Part shown: piece after piece, positions 1 through 8,949 of the stretch | Position numbering within the stretch: the first letter of the stretch is position 1 | Layout: each line of letters opens with the position of its first letter | Assembly: GCA_046349875.1 (NCBI GenBank) | Contig: JAXMBN010000037.1 | Span: 1 to 54,061, forward strand | Source: JAXMBN01 sp046349875 | Lineage (GTDB): Bacteria; Planctomycetota; Planctomycetia; Pirellulales; Pirellulaceae | DNA length: 54,061 bases | Direction: 5' to 3' | Notes under the pieces: generated by a model | Told to the model about the DNA's origin: nothing | Database searches by the model: none | Seen by the model: the letters and a program-made list of their open reading frames with translations, nothing else | Made by a program: the position numbers and the translations under genes

Positions 1-365
1 TCTTCTTTTTTGAAAGGTGTACCTTCACCCTCGGGTGGCATTCGATCCGAACCATGACTGCGAAGTCGAGCGATCAGTGCGATCGAGTCGGATGGATTCT
101 TGGATTCGGAAGCAGAGACAATGGAACCATTCTCCGATCCTTTGCGAATCAACGCAGCGGTATCGAGACGAAGCTGAGCCTCTTGTTTGAGGGCTCCGTG
201 ACAACTAATACACTTTTCGTGTAGCAGTGGCTTGATTTTGGAAACATAGAAACCTGCATCAACTTCAGCATCTTTCGGATAGGCAGGACCGGCGGTGCCA
301 AGCGAGACAAGTACCGTGCAAACGGAAATGAAGAAGCGAGGCGATCCAAAATCGCTAAGGACCAT
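1..365 (-). CDS. Cytochrome-c-like (PSCyt1-type) secreted protein, N-terminal part only
   Basis: The reverse strand reads from an ATG at 365 into the window edge without a stop, giving about 121 residues. It begins with a hydrophobic stretch resembling a signal peptide (MVLSDFGSPRFFISV...), then a heme-binding type motif CISCH within 'LLHEKCISCHGALKQEAQLRLD'-like text, and then a DRMPPEGEGTPF segment. This CxxCH ... LRLD ... MPP layout is the start of the planctomycete PSCyt1 domain, normally followed by DUF1549 and DUF1553 domains in proteins of 800-1,000 residues; a complete relative sits at 11862-14390. By family it should be an exported c-type-cytochrome-like protein of unknown substrate. 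The rest lies outside the window, so the DUF1549/1553 part is inferred. Confidence 0.75.
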   Translation of the reverse strand, partial: MVLSDFGSPRFFISVCTVLVSLGTAGPAYPKDAEVDAGFYVSKIKPLLHEKCISCHGALKQEAQLRLDTAALIRKGSENGSIVSASESKNPSDSIALIARLRSHGSDRMPPEGEGTPFKKE

Positions 366-484
366 GGCGGGATTCCGGATGCGAGGCGAGAAGGAAAGGT
401 GGGAACCTTAAGTTTAGCGTTGGCAAAGCCTGAAAGCATCACCTCGATGGCGAGAATAGAAAATCCCAAGAAAAAGCATGAAAA

Positions 485-1795
485 CTATTTCTGAATTCCT
501 TGCTGTTTCAGCAGCTCCAGATCGAATGGAAGTCGAGTTTTGTAGCGATCGAGTACCTTGTTGGCATATTCGCGCTGGCTTGGGTCGGCTTGGTCCACAA
601 CCTTCTTTTGCCATTCGGCGGCCTGTTCAAACTCGCCGGTCGCCGCCAAGGACGCTGCCAACGCTGCAAGATCGCTCACGTTTCGATACTCGGAAAGTTC
701 GCAAGCCTTTCGGGCCGATTCGACGGCCTTGATTGGGTTGCGGATCTTGGGGTTTTGGCTTGTGGCCAATAACCAAGCTTGATTCTGATAAGCAAGTCCA
801 TATTGTGGCGCATGCTGAATGGCCTTTTCAAAGTCCGTTGCTGCAGACTCTTCTTTTTGCAACTGTTGCAAGTTGTAACCGCGATTGTTGTAGGCGACTG
901 CAGCTGTTGGTTCGAGCTCGATAACTTTTGAAAAATCTTCGATGGCTTTGGCGTGGTCGGCCATTTGAAAATGGACAAAGCCTCGTCCCATCAATGCGGG
1001 AATGCTTTGCGGTTCGATTTCAATAGCTTTGGAAAAGTCGTCGATCGCGGCCTCAAGTTGACCCGCTACTTTTTTGGAGACGGCTCGTTGTTGGTAGAGA
1101 GCTGCATTTTGAGGGCGAAGAGCGATTGCCGCATCGTAATCTGCAATCGCTTCTTTCAACTTGCCCAACTGCACGTACGCTGCAGCGCGATTGATAAAGC
1201 TTGACTCGTCCTTAGCATCTTTGCTGATCGCTTTTGAAAAATCGTCAATCGCTTTGGCATAGTTTTCGGTGGCCGCAAAGAAGAGTCCACGACTGTTAAA
1301 TGCATGTGGAGCATCGTAACCCAATTCGATCGCTTTATCGAAATCGGCTAAGGCCTTCTCGCGATCTTGAAGAGCCCAATAAGCGGATGCGCGAAGCGTG
1401 TAAAGCCGACCTTCGGTTGGAGAGGCTTCGATCAACTCCGAGTAGATCGGCGCTGACTCGGCCAATTGAAGCGCATTTACTTTGGCCACAATTCCCTTGC
1501 GTCCACTGAAAGTCTGGATGACGTATCGATCCCCGCGTACTTCCAGGACCGTCAATAGGTCACCCTTGGCAATGATGTCCGCTGCTTCCCCTGATGCCGC
1601 CAATTTCATTTCGACCCGAGCAACGACGGGATCGAGTGGCACCGAGGGTTGGGAAGGTTCCTGTCCATACGTCAATGTAATAGGGAGTGCCAGCGACAGG
1701 CAAAAATAGGAAAGGAGTGGCAGAAGGCTTGGGACAAGCAACTTCAGGTGCTTCGAGATCATTCGGGAATCCAGTGAAGACAAATCGAGGGTCAT
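485..1795 (-). CDS. Secreted TPR-repeat protein with N-terminal SH3-like segment
   Basis: This 436-residue protein has an N-terminal hydrophobic signal segment (residues about 17-42, ending LTYGQE). Next comes a small beta-rich, SH3-like stretch (about 60-110, GDLLTVLEVRGDRYVIQTFSG). From about 115 onward there are at least six tetratricopeptide repeats with the usual pattern of A, Y, A and P positions, for example 'KAIDDFSKAIxxD' and 'AIADYDAAIALRP'. TPR arrays are protein-protein scaffolds; no catalytic domain is visible. The ATG at 1795 is the longest start; an internal Met at residue 12 (1762) gives a tidier signal peptide and is a realistic alternative. It lies 119 bp upstream of the cytochrome-like gene on the same strand and may be co-transcribed. 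Its partner is unknown. Confidence 0.85.
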   Translation of the reverse strand: MTLDLSSLDSRMISKHLKLLVPSLLPLLSYFCLSLALPITLTYGQEPSQPSVPLDPVVARVEMKLAASGEAADIIAKGDLLTVLEVRGDRYVIQTFSGRKGIVAKVNALQLAESAPIYSELIEASPTEGRLYTLRASAYWALQDREKALADFDKAIELGYDAPHAFNSRGLFFAATENYAKAIDDFSKAISKDAKDESSFINRAAAYVQLGKLKEAIADYDAAIALRPQNAALYQQRAVSKKVAGQLEAAIDDFSKAIEIEPQSIPALMGRGFVHFQMADHAKAIEDFSKVIELEPTAAVAYNNRGYNLQQLQKEESAATDFEKAIQHAPQYGLAYQNQAWLLATSQNPKIRNPIKAVESARKACELSEYRNVSDLAALAASLAATGEFEQAAEWQKKVVDQADPSQREYANKVLDRYKTRLPFDLELLKQQGIQK

Positions 1796-2047
1796 TGAGC
1801 GTTCGAAGGGCTTGAATGACAGATCTATCCATCGTAGTTGGCTCGCATGGAGTTCCTATGTTGAGGTTACTTGGTTTGGTTCTTTTGGGTGGGTGTGGTG
1901 GGCGTTTTAATTGTCGCAATTGATGCAATTGTTCCATTTTACTTATTCAACCTATTTTGGAGTCCATTTAGACTACTAGTGAATGTGGGTGGCGAGGTGA
2001 AACCCAGCTCACCTTTGTACTTCTTTAATCATCGGGATTGATACAGC

Positions 2048-3916
2048 ATGAGACGATCGATTGGTTGGCTAGCGGCAGTACCGTTAGCGCTAGGGATGAT
2101 GCTCCCTAGTTATGCAGGAATTTTTTGCGGTGGGTGTAGTGACCCATGTGGTCACGGGACTCGCGCCGCCCGTGGGCATGGTTGCCTTGGTCACCATGGT
2201 GGATACGGTGCAGGATGTGGCTTCGCTACATCTTCCCAGCTGTCTTATGCGACTCAAGCGAGTTGTGGAACCGGCTACTATGGAGCAACCAGTGGCATGA
2301 GCTACGGTGGTTCTTGCGGCGTTGTCAACTATGGTGCTGTGAGCAACTATGTCGAGCAACGTATGGCGCCCGTGGTTGAGCAGATGTCGGTACCGGTCAC
2401 AACCTATCAAGTGACGATGGTTCCTACCTATGTGACCGAAACCCAGTATGTTGCAACCACTGAATATCAAGACGAGACTCGCTATCGAGTCAAGAAGGTC
2501 TATCGTTCGGTACCGATCGAAGAACAGCATTACCGAATGAAAACGGTGATGATGCCCAAGACCGAAACCAAGACCATCGAGTATGAAGTCTTGATTCCTG
2601 AAACCTCGGAAAAGTCCGTCGATGTTTCGGTGTCGGTTCCCGTTTGGAACGAAGTCACTGAAAACTATACCATCAAGGTTCCCACATTGATCGACGTGAG
2701 CGAGCAGTACACGGTCAAGGTGCCGCAGCTTCGCGACGAACCTTTTACCTACACGGTGATGGTACCGACGCCTGAAAAGGTCTTGAAGACTCAGACCGTT
2801 ACCAACTCGGTTCCTGTAACGAAGACCCGTACAGTGCAACGTCAAGTTCCCAAGACGACCATGCGATCAGTTCAGAAGGACTATGGCCACTGGGAAACCG
2901 TGGTCGATGAAGCAGCCGTTTCCGCAGTTGCCCCAGCATCGAACTGTGGCGTGGTACATGGTGCAACCAATGTTGTGGTCATGGGAGGATGTGGAACCAG
3001 CGTTTCGTATCAGTCCATCGGCCATTGTGGAAGCAAACGCAATTGCGGATGTGGCCGAGCCACTGGATGCGGATCTTGCAATTCGGCCTGTGGTACTTCT
3101 CACGGTTGCGGGATCTCGAGCAGCGCTTGCGGCGTAGCGTCGAGTTCCTCTTGCGGATGTGGTTCGCATGCTTCGGTTGCGTCTTCCTGCGCGACGGGTG
3201 TGGTTTCGGCACCAGCAACGCGAACGCGACGCGTTTGGGTACCCAACGTCGTGACGGAAGAAGTTCCCGTTGTCGAGCATGAAACGGTGAGCGAAGAAAT
3301 TGCTTTTACCGTGTATGAGCAACATGCTGAGCAAGTTCAGTACGAACATACTCAATTGGTTTATCGTCCCGAAGAACGGACCGGTTCCAAGAAAGTGGTT
3401 CAGTATGTGGATGAGCCTCGTACCCGGACGCGCAAGCAAGTTGAATATCGCGATGAAACCCGGACTCGCGTCAAGAAAGAGTTGAGCTACAAGCAAGAGA
3501 CCAAGACCGAAACCTATCCGGTTGTGAACTATCGCAAGGAAAAGCGAACCAAGGAAGTTTCCTACACGGTACAGATTCCTGAAGTTCAAGCGGAACCTTA
3601 CACCAGCGTTCGCTATGAGCAAGTTGCTGAGGATGTGGTTGAAGAGTATTCGATCAAAGTCCCAGTGCAAAGCTATCGCGAAGTGCAGGTTCAAGTGGCC
3701 AAGATGGTTCCCAAGTTGGTACCCGTGACCATTCAAACCGCTGCTCCCGCTTCGGTTTGCACGACGACCTCGCACGTGCATGTTCTCAATGGCGGAGATG
3801 GCTGTGGCGTTTCGGCATGTCATGGAGCTTCTGCCAGCTTCCCCTTCATCCAAGGCGGTTGCCAGATCCACGCTCCACAACAAGGTTGGTTGCAGCCGTC
3901 GTGTGGATGCCGTTAA
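2048..3916 (+). CDS. YTV-repeat secreted protein with central Cys/Gly-rich segment
   Basis: This 622-residue protein starts with a signal peptide (MRRSIGWLAAVPLALGMML...AG), followed by a Cys/Gly/His-rich region (about 25-95). A long block then repeats short beta-strand-like units of the type 'YTVxVPxxRDE', 'VPVTTYQVTMVPT' and 'KTRTVQRQVPKT' (about 105-290). A second Cys/Gly/Ser-rich stretch (about 298-390) separates it from another block of similar units rich in V, T, E, R and Y (about 395-570), and a Cys-rich tail ends the protein (ACHG ... SCGCR). The units match the YTV domain described in Rhodopirellula baltica (Pfam YTV). It is probably an exported structural or surface protein; the more than 30 Cys suggest disulfide cross-linking. 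No enzyme motif is seen. A strong terminator follows at 3961. Confidence 0.85.
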   Translation: MRRSIGWLAAVPLALGMMLPSYAGIFCGGCSDPCGHGTRAARGHGCLGHHGGYGAGCGFATSSQLSYATQASCGTGYYGATSGMSYGGSCGVVNYGAVSNYVEQRMAPVVEQMSVPVTTYQVTMVPTYVTETQYVATTEYQDETRYRVKKVYRSVPIEEQHYRMKTVMMPKTETKTIEYEVLIPETSEKSVDVSVSVPVWNEVTENYTIKVPTLIDVSEQYTVKVPQLRDEPFTYTVMVPTPEKVLKTQTVTNSVPVTKTRTVQRQVPKTTMRSVQKDYGHWETVVDEAAVSAVAPASNCGVVHGATNVVVMGGCGTSVSYQSIGHCGSKRNCGCGRATGCGSCNSACGTSHGCGISSSACGVASSSSCGCGSHASVASSCATGVVSAPATRTRRVWVPNVVTEEVPVVEHETVSEEIAFTVYEQHAEQVQYEHTQLVYRPEERTGSKKVVQYVDEPRTRTRKQVEYRDETRTRVKKELSYKQETKTETYPVVNYRKEKRTKEVSYTVQIPEVQAEPYTSVRYEQVAEDVVEEYSIKVPVQSYREVQVQVAKMVPKLVPVTIQTAAPASVCTTTSHVHVLNGGDGCGVSACHGASASFPFIQGGCQIHAPQQGWLQPSCGCR

Positions 3917-3960
3917 TAACGGTCGTATGAGTTATACGATTGAACATCGTTGATGACCAA

Positions 3961-3991
3961 AGCCGTCGGATCGCATCCGACGGCTTTTTTT
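3961..3991 (+). terminator. Rho-independent terminator after the YTV gene
   Basis: A perfect stem, AGCCGTCGGAT / ATCCGACGGCT, with a 3-nt loop is followed by a run of T residues. It lies 45 bp after the stop of the YTV-repeat gene and is the clearest intrinsic terminator in the window. Confidence 0.88.
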
Positions 3992-4089
3992 ATCGATTTT
4001 CCCTGTTCGTTTGGGAATCAATGCCTTGGCAACTACCATAGAAGCGACGCGGTTTTACTTCCCGAGATGGCATGAGAGTGACGGAAATC

Positions 4090-4737
4090 ATGAAGCGATT
4101 TTCTAGTTGGTTGTTGGTAGGTTGTTTTCTGGTCACGACTCCTTGCGCCATGGGCCAAGAGAAAAAAGATGCATTGCCGGAAGCGGTCGCGGTGGAAATT
4201 CCTTCGGCAGTTCCTTCTTCTACTAAGACCAACGACGCCAAACTACGCCCGCTCACGGTGAGTGTGGAGCTCTTATCACAGGCAGTGATCGCCGGCACGA
4301 TGGCCGAGGTGAGCCAGATTCATATTAAGACGGCTTTTGGTGAAGCAACGATTCCTATGTCGGAGATCGCCGGAATTCGTCTGGCAACTACGCAAGATTC
4401 GACAACGACCGTGGTCATGCTGAATGGTGATTCGATTACGGGTGCTACGGACATCAAGCAACTCACGATCGATACCGAATGGGGGTCGGCCAAGATCAAT
4501 GGAACGGCGATTCAATCCATTCTCTTTGTACCCGATCTCAAATGGGTCAATAGCAACAGTCTAAATGGCCGTCGATGGTTTCTGGTCGATGCCAAGCAAG
4601 CTCCCAGTGCTACGGCGAATCCGAACAATCCAGGCGGTATCGGAGTACCTGCTAATTCATCTGTCGGGAATCCCAACGTAGCCAATCCCAACCCAACGGT
4701 TCGCCCCAACGCCAATCCTAATTTCGTTCCTCGTTAA
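4090..4737 (+). CDS. Secreted hypothetical protein with Asn/Pro-rich tail
   Basis: This is about 215 residues from ATG 4090; an in-frame ATG 18 bp upstream (4072) is possible but gives a poorer signal peptide. The N-terminus (MKRFSSWLLVGCFLVTTPCAMGQ) is a cleavable signal peptide. The middle (about 60-155) is beta-rich with the pattern 'IKTAFGEATIPMSEIAGIRL' and 'VVMLNGDSITGATD', resembling a small two-strand repeat found in many planctomycete secreted proteins. The C-terminus (about 175-215) is low complexity, rich in N, P and G. I do not recognise a named family. Its stop codon overlaps by 4 bp that of the convergent membrane-protein gene. Confidence 0.75.
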   Translation: MKRFSSWLLVGCFLVTTPCAMGQEKKDALPEAVAVEIPSAVPSSTKTNDAKLRPLTVSVELLSQAVIAGTMAEVSQIHIKTAFGEATIPMSEIAGIRLATTQDSTTTVVMLNGDSITGATDIKQLTIDTEWGSAKINGTAIQSILFVPDLKWVNSNSLNGRRWFLVDAKQAPSATANPNNPGGIGVPANSSVGNPNVANPNPTVRPNANPNFVPR

Positions 4738-5513
4738 GATCGTTTGCGGTGACCTTTGCGAAGGCGTGACTCATACCAGTCGGCTTGTTTGGCTATGACT
4801 TGCCTTCGCGTCCATCCCATGGTTTCAATGGCAGCGAAGAGGACTCGCAAGCAGACCATGCCGAACCAAGCGATGCTGATTCCAACGACGATTTTTTGCA
4901 TCACGACATAACCGGTTGCATGGCCGGCCATGCCGTAAGCGATGATCGCCAGGACGAGAATGAGGGCGATGGAAAAGGCGATGATCCCACCGATCCATCC
5001 CATAAACCCCGCTGTCTTGAAGCATTGATTCGCAAAGAGAATCGCCAAGGCCGGAATGGGAAGAATCCAAAGGCTTAATCCTGCCAGGTGTTCGATGTGG
5101 TGGGTATCGAAGGGGGTGAACCCCAGGATGACCAATCCAGCGCACGAAATGCCGCCTCCAATCTGCATGGCGAGCGTGGACATATCCCAGTCTTCTGCGC
5201 TTCGGCCTAACGATAGGAAGAAAACAAAGAGGGAGGCACCCAATACGATGATGGAACGATTGAAATAGAGTGCACTTGTTCCATTGGGTTGCTTCGACCA
5301 CGATTGGGTTCGCCCAAGGTCACTAAGCCAATTGCGTTGCCAATCGTATCCTCCATCGGATGCCGATACGATATTGCCTCCTGGGTAATATTCCATCGCT
5401 TGCGAAACGCAGAAAAGAAATTGAGCAATGCCGATCAAGGCAATGGCAATTGTCGCGAGAAGTATGCGGTCCAAAGAGGTCGATGGTTCAGTCAACCTGA
5501 GGTCCTTTCGCAT
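4734..5513 (-). CDS. DUF998-like multi-pass membrane protein
   Basis: This 259-residue protein has about six predicted transmembrane segments (around residues 18-38, 88-106, 117-133, 145-163, 172-195, 205-225). The first loop after TM1 holds 'YYPGGN' and 'NWLSDLGRT', which resembles the conserved first-loop motif of DUF998 membrane proteins. Further markers are 'ILGFTPFDTHHIEHL' and a basic C-terminus (RLRKGHRKRS). Function is unknown in the family. The 3' end overlaps the convergent gene 4090-4737 by 4 bp, so two stop codons share bases and there is no room for a separate terminator. Confidence 0.75.
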   Translation of the reverse strand: MRKDLRLTEPSTSLDRILLATIAIALIGIAQFLFCVSQAMEYYPGGNIVSASDGGYDWQRNWLSDLGRTQSWSKQPNGTSALYFNRSIIVLGASLFVFFLSLGRSAEDWDMSTLAMQIGGGISCAGLVILGFTPFDTHHIEHLAGLSLWILPIPALAILFANQCFKTAGFMGWIGGIIAFSIALILVLAIIAYGMAGHATGYVVMQKIVVGISIAWFGMVCLRVLFAAIETMGWTRRQVIAKQADWYESRLRKGHRKRS

Positions 5514-5536
5514 CGGATGAATCTAGGAAACGTTTG

Positions 5537-6031
5537 TCAGGATCGTTCAATCCAGAATCCGATCTCGGTAACCAGTTCGTCGTATTCAACGCTATCGTGC
5601 GCTAGCAATAGATCGGCAACAGCCGCGACGGCAGCCCAATGAGAATCCCGATTCATCCAATGGTACAACTCTTTGGTGGATTGTTCCAAGAATTGGAGAC
5701 GCGATCGTTCTGAAGGGTGAAGTTGGGAAGCGATTTCCCAGGCCTGATCCCAATCTTGCTTCCACTCTGCGACAAATCCTGGATGAAGGGGTTCTCCTCG
5801 GTAAATCATCTCGGCCACTGGACCAGCGAGCATGGTGGCTACCTTAGGGCGGATCGATGTTTTTCTCGGCCAAAGAACGGTGGTTTGCCCAAATCGATCG
5901 GCATGATCGAGGTCCATCGCCAAAAAAAGTTCTTCCACTCGAGCACCGGCAACGGTGGCCACGACAGCATGCCCCGCTTCATGGTGAGCAGTGCAGAGCC
6001 TGGAATCTTCTTCATTTTCGTCCAAAACCAT
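5537..6031 (-). CDS. Stand-alone M41/FtsH-peptidase-like metalloprotease domain protein
   Basis: This is about 164 residues from ATG 6031 (MVLDENEEDS...); an upstream in-frame ATG at 6112 adds 27 residues without visible domain content. Near the N-terminus it holds 'CTAHHEAGHAVVATVAGARVE', the HExxH zinc motif in the HEAGHA form typical of FtsH (peptidase M41). Downstream is 'MLAGPVAEMI', the Ala-Gly-x-x-Ala-Glu helix that follows in M41. There is no AAA ATPase domain or membrane segment, so this is the bare peptidase module. Small HEAGH proteins are common in planctomycetes but their substrates are unknown. It is transcribed divergently from the exosortase gene. Confidence 0.8.
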   Translation of the reverse strand: MVLDENEEDSRLCTAHHEAGHAVVATVAGARVEELFLAMDLDHADRFGQTTVLWPRKTSIRPKVATMLAGPVAEMIYRGEPLHPGFVAEWKQDWDQAWEIASQLHPSERSRLQFLEQSTKELYHWMNRDSHWAAVAAVADLLLAHDSVEYDELVTEIGFWIERS

Positions 6032-6225
6032 CGTAATAAACGTCAAAACGCATGCGAGGAATTTTGAATGGCCCGATTTTTCACAAATGGGCCGGGAATC
6101 GACATTTACCAAAGTTCCTGTAATCTACCTTGGTAGGTCGGATTAATTGAGTACATTCTTTGAGGGGGTTCGCTTCCGATATTGGTCGACCGAAGTTCGG
6201 TCCAAATGGAATTAGCCAAAGAACT

Positions 6226-7224
6226 ATGGATTCAAGCGCAGAAGATTTCGAGTGGGACGATGCATTGCCCTATCATCCCCCACCAAAATGGCGGCTGTTC
6301 CTAGGTGCTGCGCTGGTCGTTGCCGCAGTCGCCCTTTCACGCTTGGTAATGGTATGTCTTTCCAAACAAGACATGAACCAATGGCTGTTCTTGGCATTGC
6401 CAGTTTCGGGAATGGCCATGCTGTTTGCATTGGAACGCCCGAGCATCACAGGACCTTGGGCTCATCGCTTGGGCTGGGGGTTCGTCGTCGGATCGTTTCT
6501 CCCGATGTTGCTCAGTTGGGTTAGCCAATCGGATTGGGCTTGGGTTTCGCTTTCGTTGGTTACTTTGGGAACATGTTTGTATTTCTATCCAGATTGTACG
6601 CAACACCGAGCTGCTCTTCTCGCCATACTCCTCATGCAGCCTATCTGTTGGTTGACGTCACCTTGGCAGGCGCTTTTGAATGGAATGCATCTCCTGATTG
6701 CACGATTGACCGGAGCACTCTTGGATGGAATTGAAGTCGCGCATGAGCGACGCGATACGATGATTCGCATGGTCCATGGAAGCATGGACACAACGCAATT
6801 CACCAGCGGTCCTATTTCGCTTGAGTGGATCGTGATGTTAGCGACATTGTATGCATTGATTCGAAAAACGCCTGTTGTTCCATGGATTGTTTCCTGCTTG
6901 ACCTTAGGACTTGTTTGGATGTCCTTGCGTAGCTCGTTTTGGGCCCTCTATGGATACTCGATTGAACACAGGGCTCTGGAGACACTGTCTCTTGAAACGT
7001 ACTATCAAGTTGCCATTGGCCTGGGGGTTGTCACCGTGGTCGGCATCGAGTTCTTTTTTAGTCGGCTTTTCGCTCCCATGCGACGCGAATCGGTAGCAAC
7101 GGAGTTTCCATTGTTTGTTGAGATTTATAACGTGGTCTCTTCCTTTCCCAACCGCGGATTTGCAAGCTTGACTCCCGAAGAGAGTTTCGAGGAGGGTAGC
7201 ATGCTTGAGGGAGGGGAGTCATGA
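6226..7224 (+). CDS. Exosortase-family membrane protein (XrtU-like) lacking the usual catalytic Cys
   Basis: This 332-residue protein (start ATG 6226; an in-frame upstream start at 6160 adds 22 non-hydrophobic residues) has about eight transmembrane segments. The region before the sixth helix reads GIEVAHERR...DTTQFTSGPISLEW, followed by a basic turn (LIRKTP) and 'MSLRSSFW'. In exosortases the same layout carries an ACSG motif with the nucleophilic Cys, then an Arg and a later His. Here ACSG aligns with FTSG, so the Cys is Thr (codon ACC at 6802-6804), while Arg is kept. The assignment rests on topology and motif spacing. Exosortases process C-terminal sorting signals such as PEP-CTERM at the membrane. 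It overlaps the next gene in an ATGA, so the two are translationally coupled. Confidence 0.65.
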   Translation: MDSSAEDFEWDDALPYHPPPKWRLFLGAALVVAAVALSRLVMVCLSKQDMNQWLFLALPVSGMAMLFALERPSITGPWAHRLGWGFVVGSFLPMLLSWVSQSDWAWVSLSLVTLGTCLYFYPDCTQHRAALLAILLMQPICWLTSPWQALLNGMHLLIARLTGALLDGIEVAHERRDTMIRMVHGSMDTTQFTSGPISLEWIVMLATLYALIRKTPVVPWIVSCLTLGLVWMSLRSSFWALYGYSIEHRALETLSLETYYQVAIGLGVVTVVGIEFFFSRLFAPMRRESVATEFPLFVEIYNVVSSFPNRGFASLTPEESFEEGSMLEGGES

Positions 7225-8834
7225 AATCGTCCAAGATTTTTGAACATCTGATAAGCCTAAAGAAGAATCCAAAACTGTTGATCCCAGGTATCAGCGATTT
7301 TTTCTCTGGATGGCTGATGACAAGGGATTGGTTGTCGATTGGGTTGACGTTCCCATTGATCATCGTTTTGAATGGAGCCTTATTCTTCTCCATCTACGTT
7401 CGATCACAGCACCGCGAAATATTGGCCGGCCCCTTCATCCGAAAGATGGAGCGACAATACAGCACTAGCAAACTCGTACGACAATTGATTGCCAAGCGGT
7501 TAGCCGAACGAGTGGAGGGAGTGGGGAATGATGAAGCCGATACCCAAGACCTGAATCTCGACGAAATGGCTCTATGCGTTCGGCATGCAATGGGTTTGGA
7601 TCCGACGAATCAATCGCTCGATTTTCGATACGCCATTGTCTTGGACATGTTGGGAGAAACCGAACGGTCCCAAAAACTGCTTGATAAATTGGCGCCCGAA
7701 GGAATGGTGCGGTTCGTTCCTGCTCACGCATGGAAAGCGGTTACTCTCTTAAGTGAGAAAGATACGAGTCGAATTGACTTGACGATCCTTGAGCATCACT
7801 TGAAGGCGGCCGCAACGTGGACTGATAACGACTATCGGGTTTACCAACTGGCCAGCAAAATTTGTGAGAATGAACGCCAAATGGGTATGGCGATTCAATA
7901 TGCCAAGATATCAGCCGAGCGACAGCCGGATACGATACTGCGTTGGGCCGAGTTAGCCGATCGCATGGGACGGAAGAATGAACGAAAGGATTCACTCGAC
8001 CGAGGAATTCGTCATTTTACGGCACGAATGACTACGGATTCCGATCAGACTGAGGCTCGCTTGGGTTTAGCTGCCTGTCAGAAGTTGTTGGATCGTACCA
8101 ACGATGCCCTGACGACTCTTCGCGCAGGAATGCGACTGACGAATTGCAATCATGATCGTATTCGACCAGCGCTTGTCGAAATGTTGCTTAGTAAGCATCA
8201 GAAGGACGTTGCAGAAGAGAAGTCGCTGATGACGTTTCAACCAACCCTTCTAAACGAAGCGGCCGATTTGGAGCCATTGAATGCCAGCGTCGGTGAAGCC
8301 ACTGCATGGCTCGTTTGGAAGAAAGGAAAAATGGATGATTCGGAAGCGTGTGTAGCTGGGCTCAAACGCCTGATGGTTGAAGGGAATCCAACAGCCAACA
8401 CACACCTTTATCTTGGGCAGGTTTACTATAGCCGTGGCCAATATTCCAACGCCATTCAGCAAGGACAACTCGCTTTGTCCAAGAATGCAACCTTGCAAGC
8501 GGCATTGATCATGGTGGCTCAAGCGGCCATGAAAACAGCCCCACCGAATCCAACCTTGGCCAATGAGATGGTCGAACGTGCGATGGCCAAGGAAACGAAG
8601 AATGCGGTGATACTTGAGTTGCAAGGAGATGTATCCCACGCCAATGGTGATCTTCAAAAGGCGGCTCAAGCTTGGGAGGCTGCTCTGAAAATGGATGCCT
8701 CGAATAACGGCTTGCACCGAAAACTCTACGATAGCTACCGCAAACTCGGATTGGTAGATGAAGCCGAACAGCATAAGCCATTCTTGAAAGAGGCTGCAGA
8801 GGAATCCGCTCCTGGGCTCACGTCGCGGAAATAG
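7221..8834 (+). CDS. Membrane-anchored TPR protein coupled to the exosortase-like gene
   Basis: This 537-residue protein's ATG overlaps the stop of the exosortase-like gene (ATGA). A single strong transmembrane helix lies at about residues 38-58 (IGLTFPLIIVLNGALFFSIYV). The remainder is helical with TPR-type repeats, clearest at about 395-520 ('NTHLYLGQVYYSRGQYSNAI', 'ILELQGDVSHANGDLQKA'). Such TPR proteins beside planctomycete exosortases are presumed partners in sorting or envelope assembly. No enzymatic motif is visible. No GlyGly-type C-terminal sorting tail is seen; the end is AAEESAPGLTSRK. Confidence 0.8.
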   Translation: MKSSKIFEHLISLKKNPKLLIPGISDFFSGWLMTRDWLSIGLTFPLIIVLNGALFFSIYVRSQHREILAGPFIRKMERQYSTSKLVRQLIAKRLAERVEGVGNDEADTQDLNLDEMALCVRHAMGLDPTNQSLDFRYAIVLDMLGETERSQKLLDKLAPEGMVRFVPAHAWKAVTLLSEKDTSRIDLTILEHHLKAAATWTDNDYRVYQLASKICENERQMGMAIQYAKISAERQPDTILRWAELADRMGRKNERKDSLDRGIRHFTARMTTDSDQTEARLGLAACQKLLDRTNDALTTLRAGMRLTNCNHDRIRPALVEMLLSKHQKDVAEEKSLMTFQPTLLNEAADLEPLNASVGEATAWLVWKKGKMDDSEACVAGLKRLMVEGNPTANTHLYLGQVYYSRGQYSNAIQQGQLALSKNATLQAALIMVAQAAMKTAPPNPTLANEMVERAMAKETKNAVILELQGDVSHANGDLQKAAQAWEAALKMDASNNGLHRKLYDSYRKLGLVDEAEQHKPFLKEAAEESAPGLTSRK

Positions 8835-8949
8835 TTTTTTGACTGAATTTGGTGTATGCTGTGGTCTTTCTGGTTCAGCACCGATTGAGCCAACTCGGAT
8901 TGAGTCATGGTTCGAACCATGGCAATGGCACCCATAGAAACGCGAAATC

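Noticed and set aside
2867..3883. Long minus-strand ORF inside the YTV gene
   Set aside because: It is an opposite-strand shadow of a low-complexity repeat gene; no start context, no motif, and composition follows the plus-strand codons.
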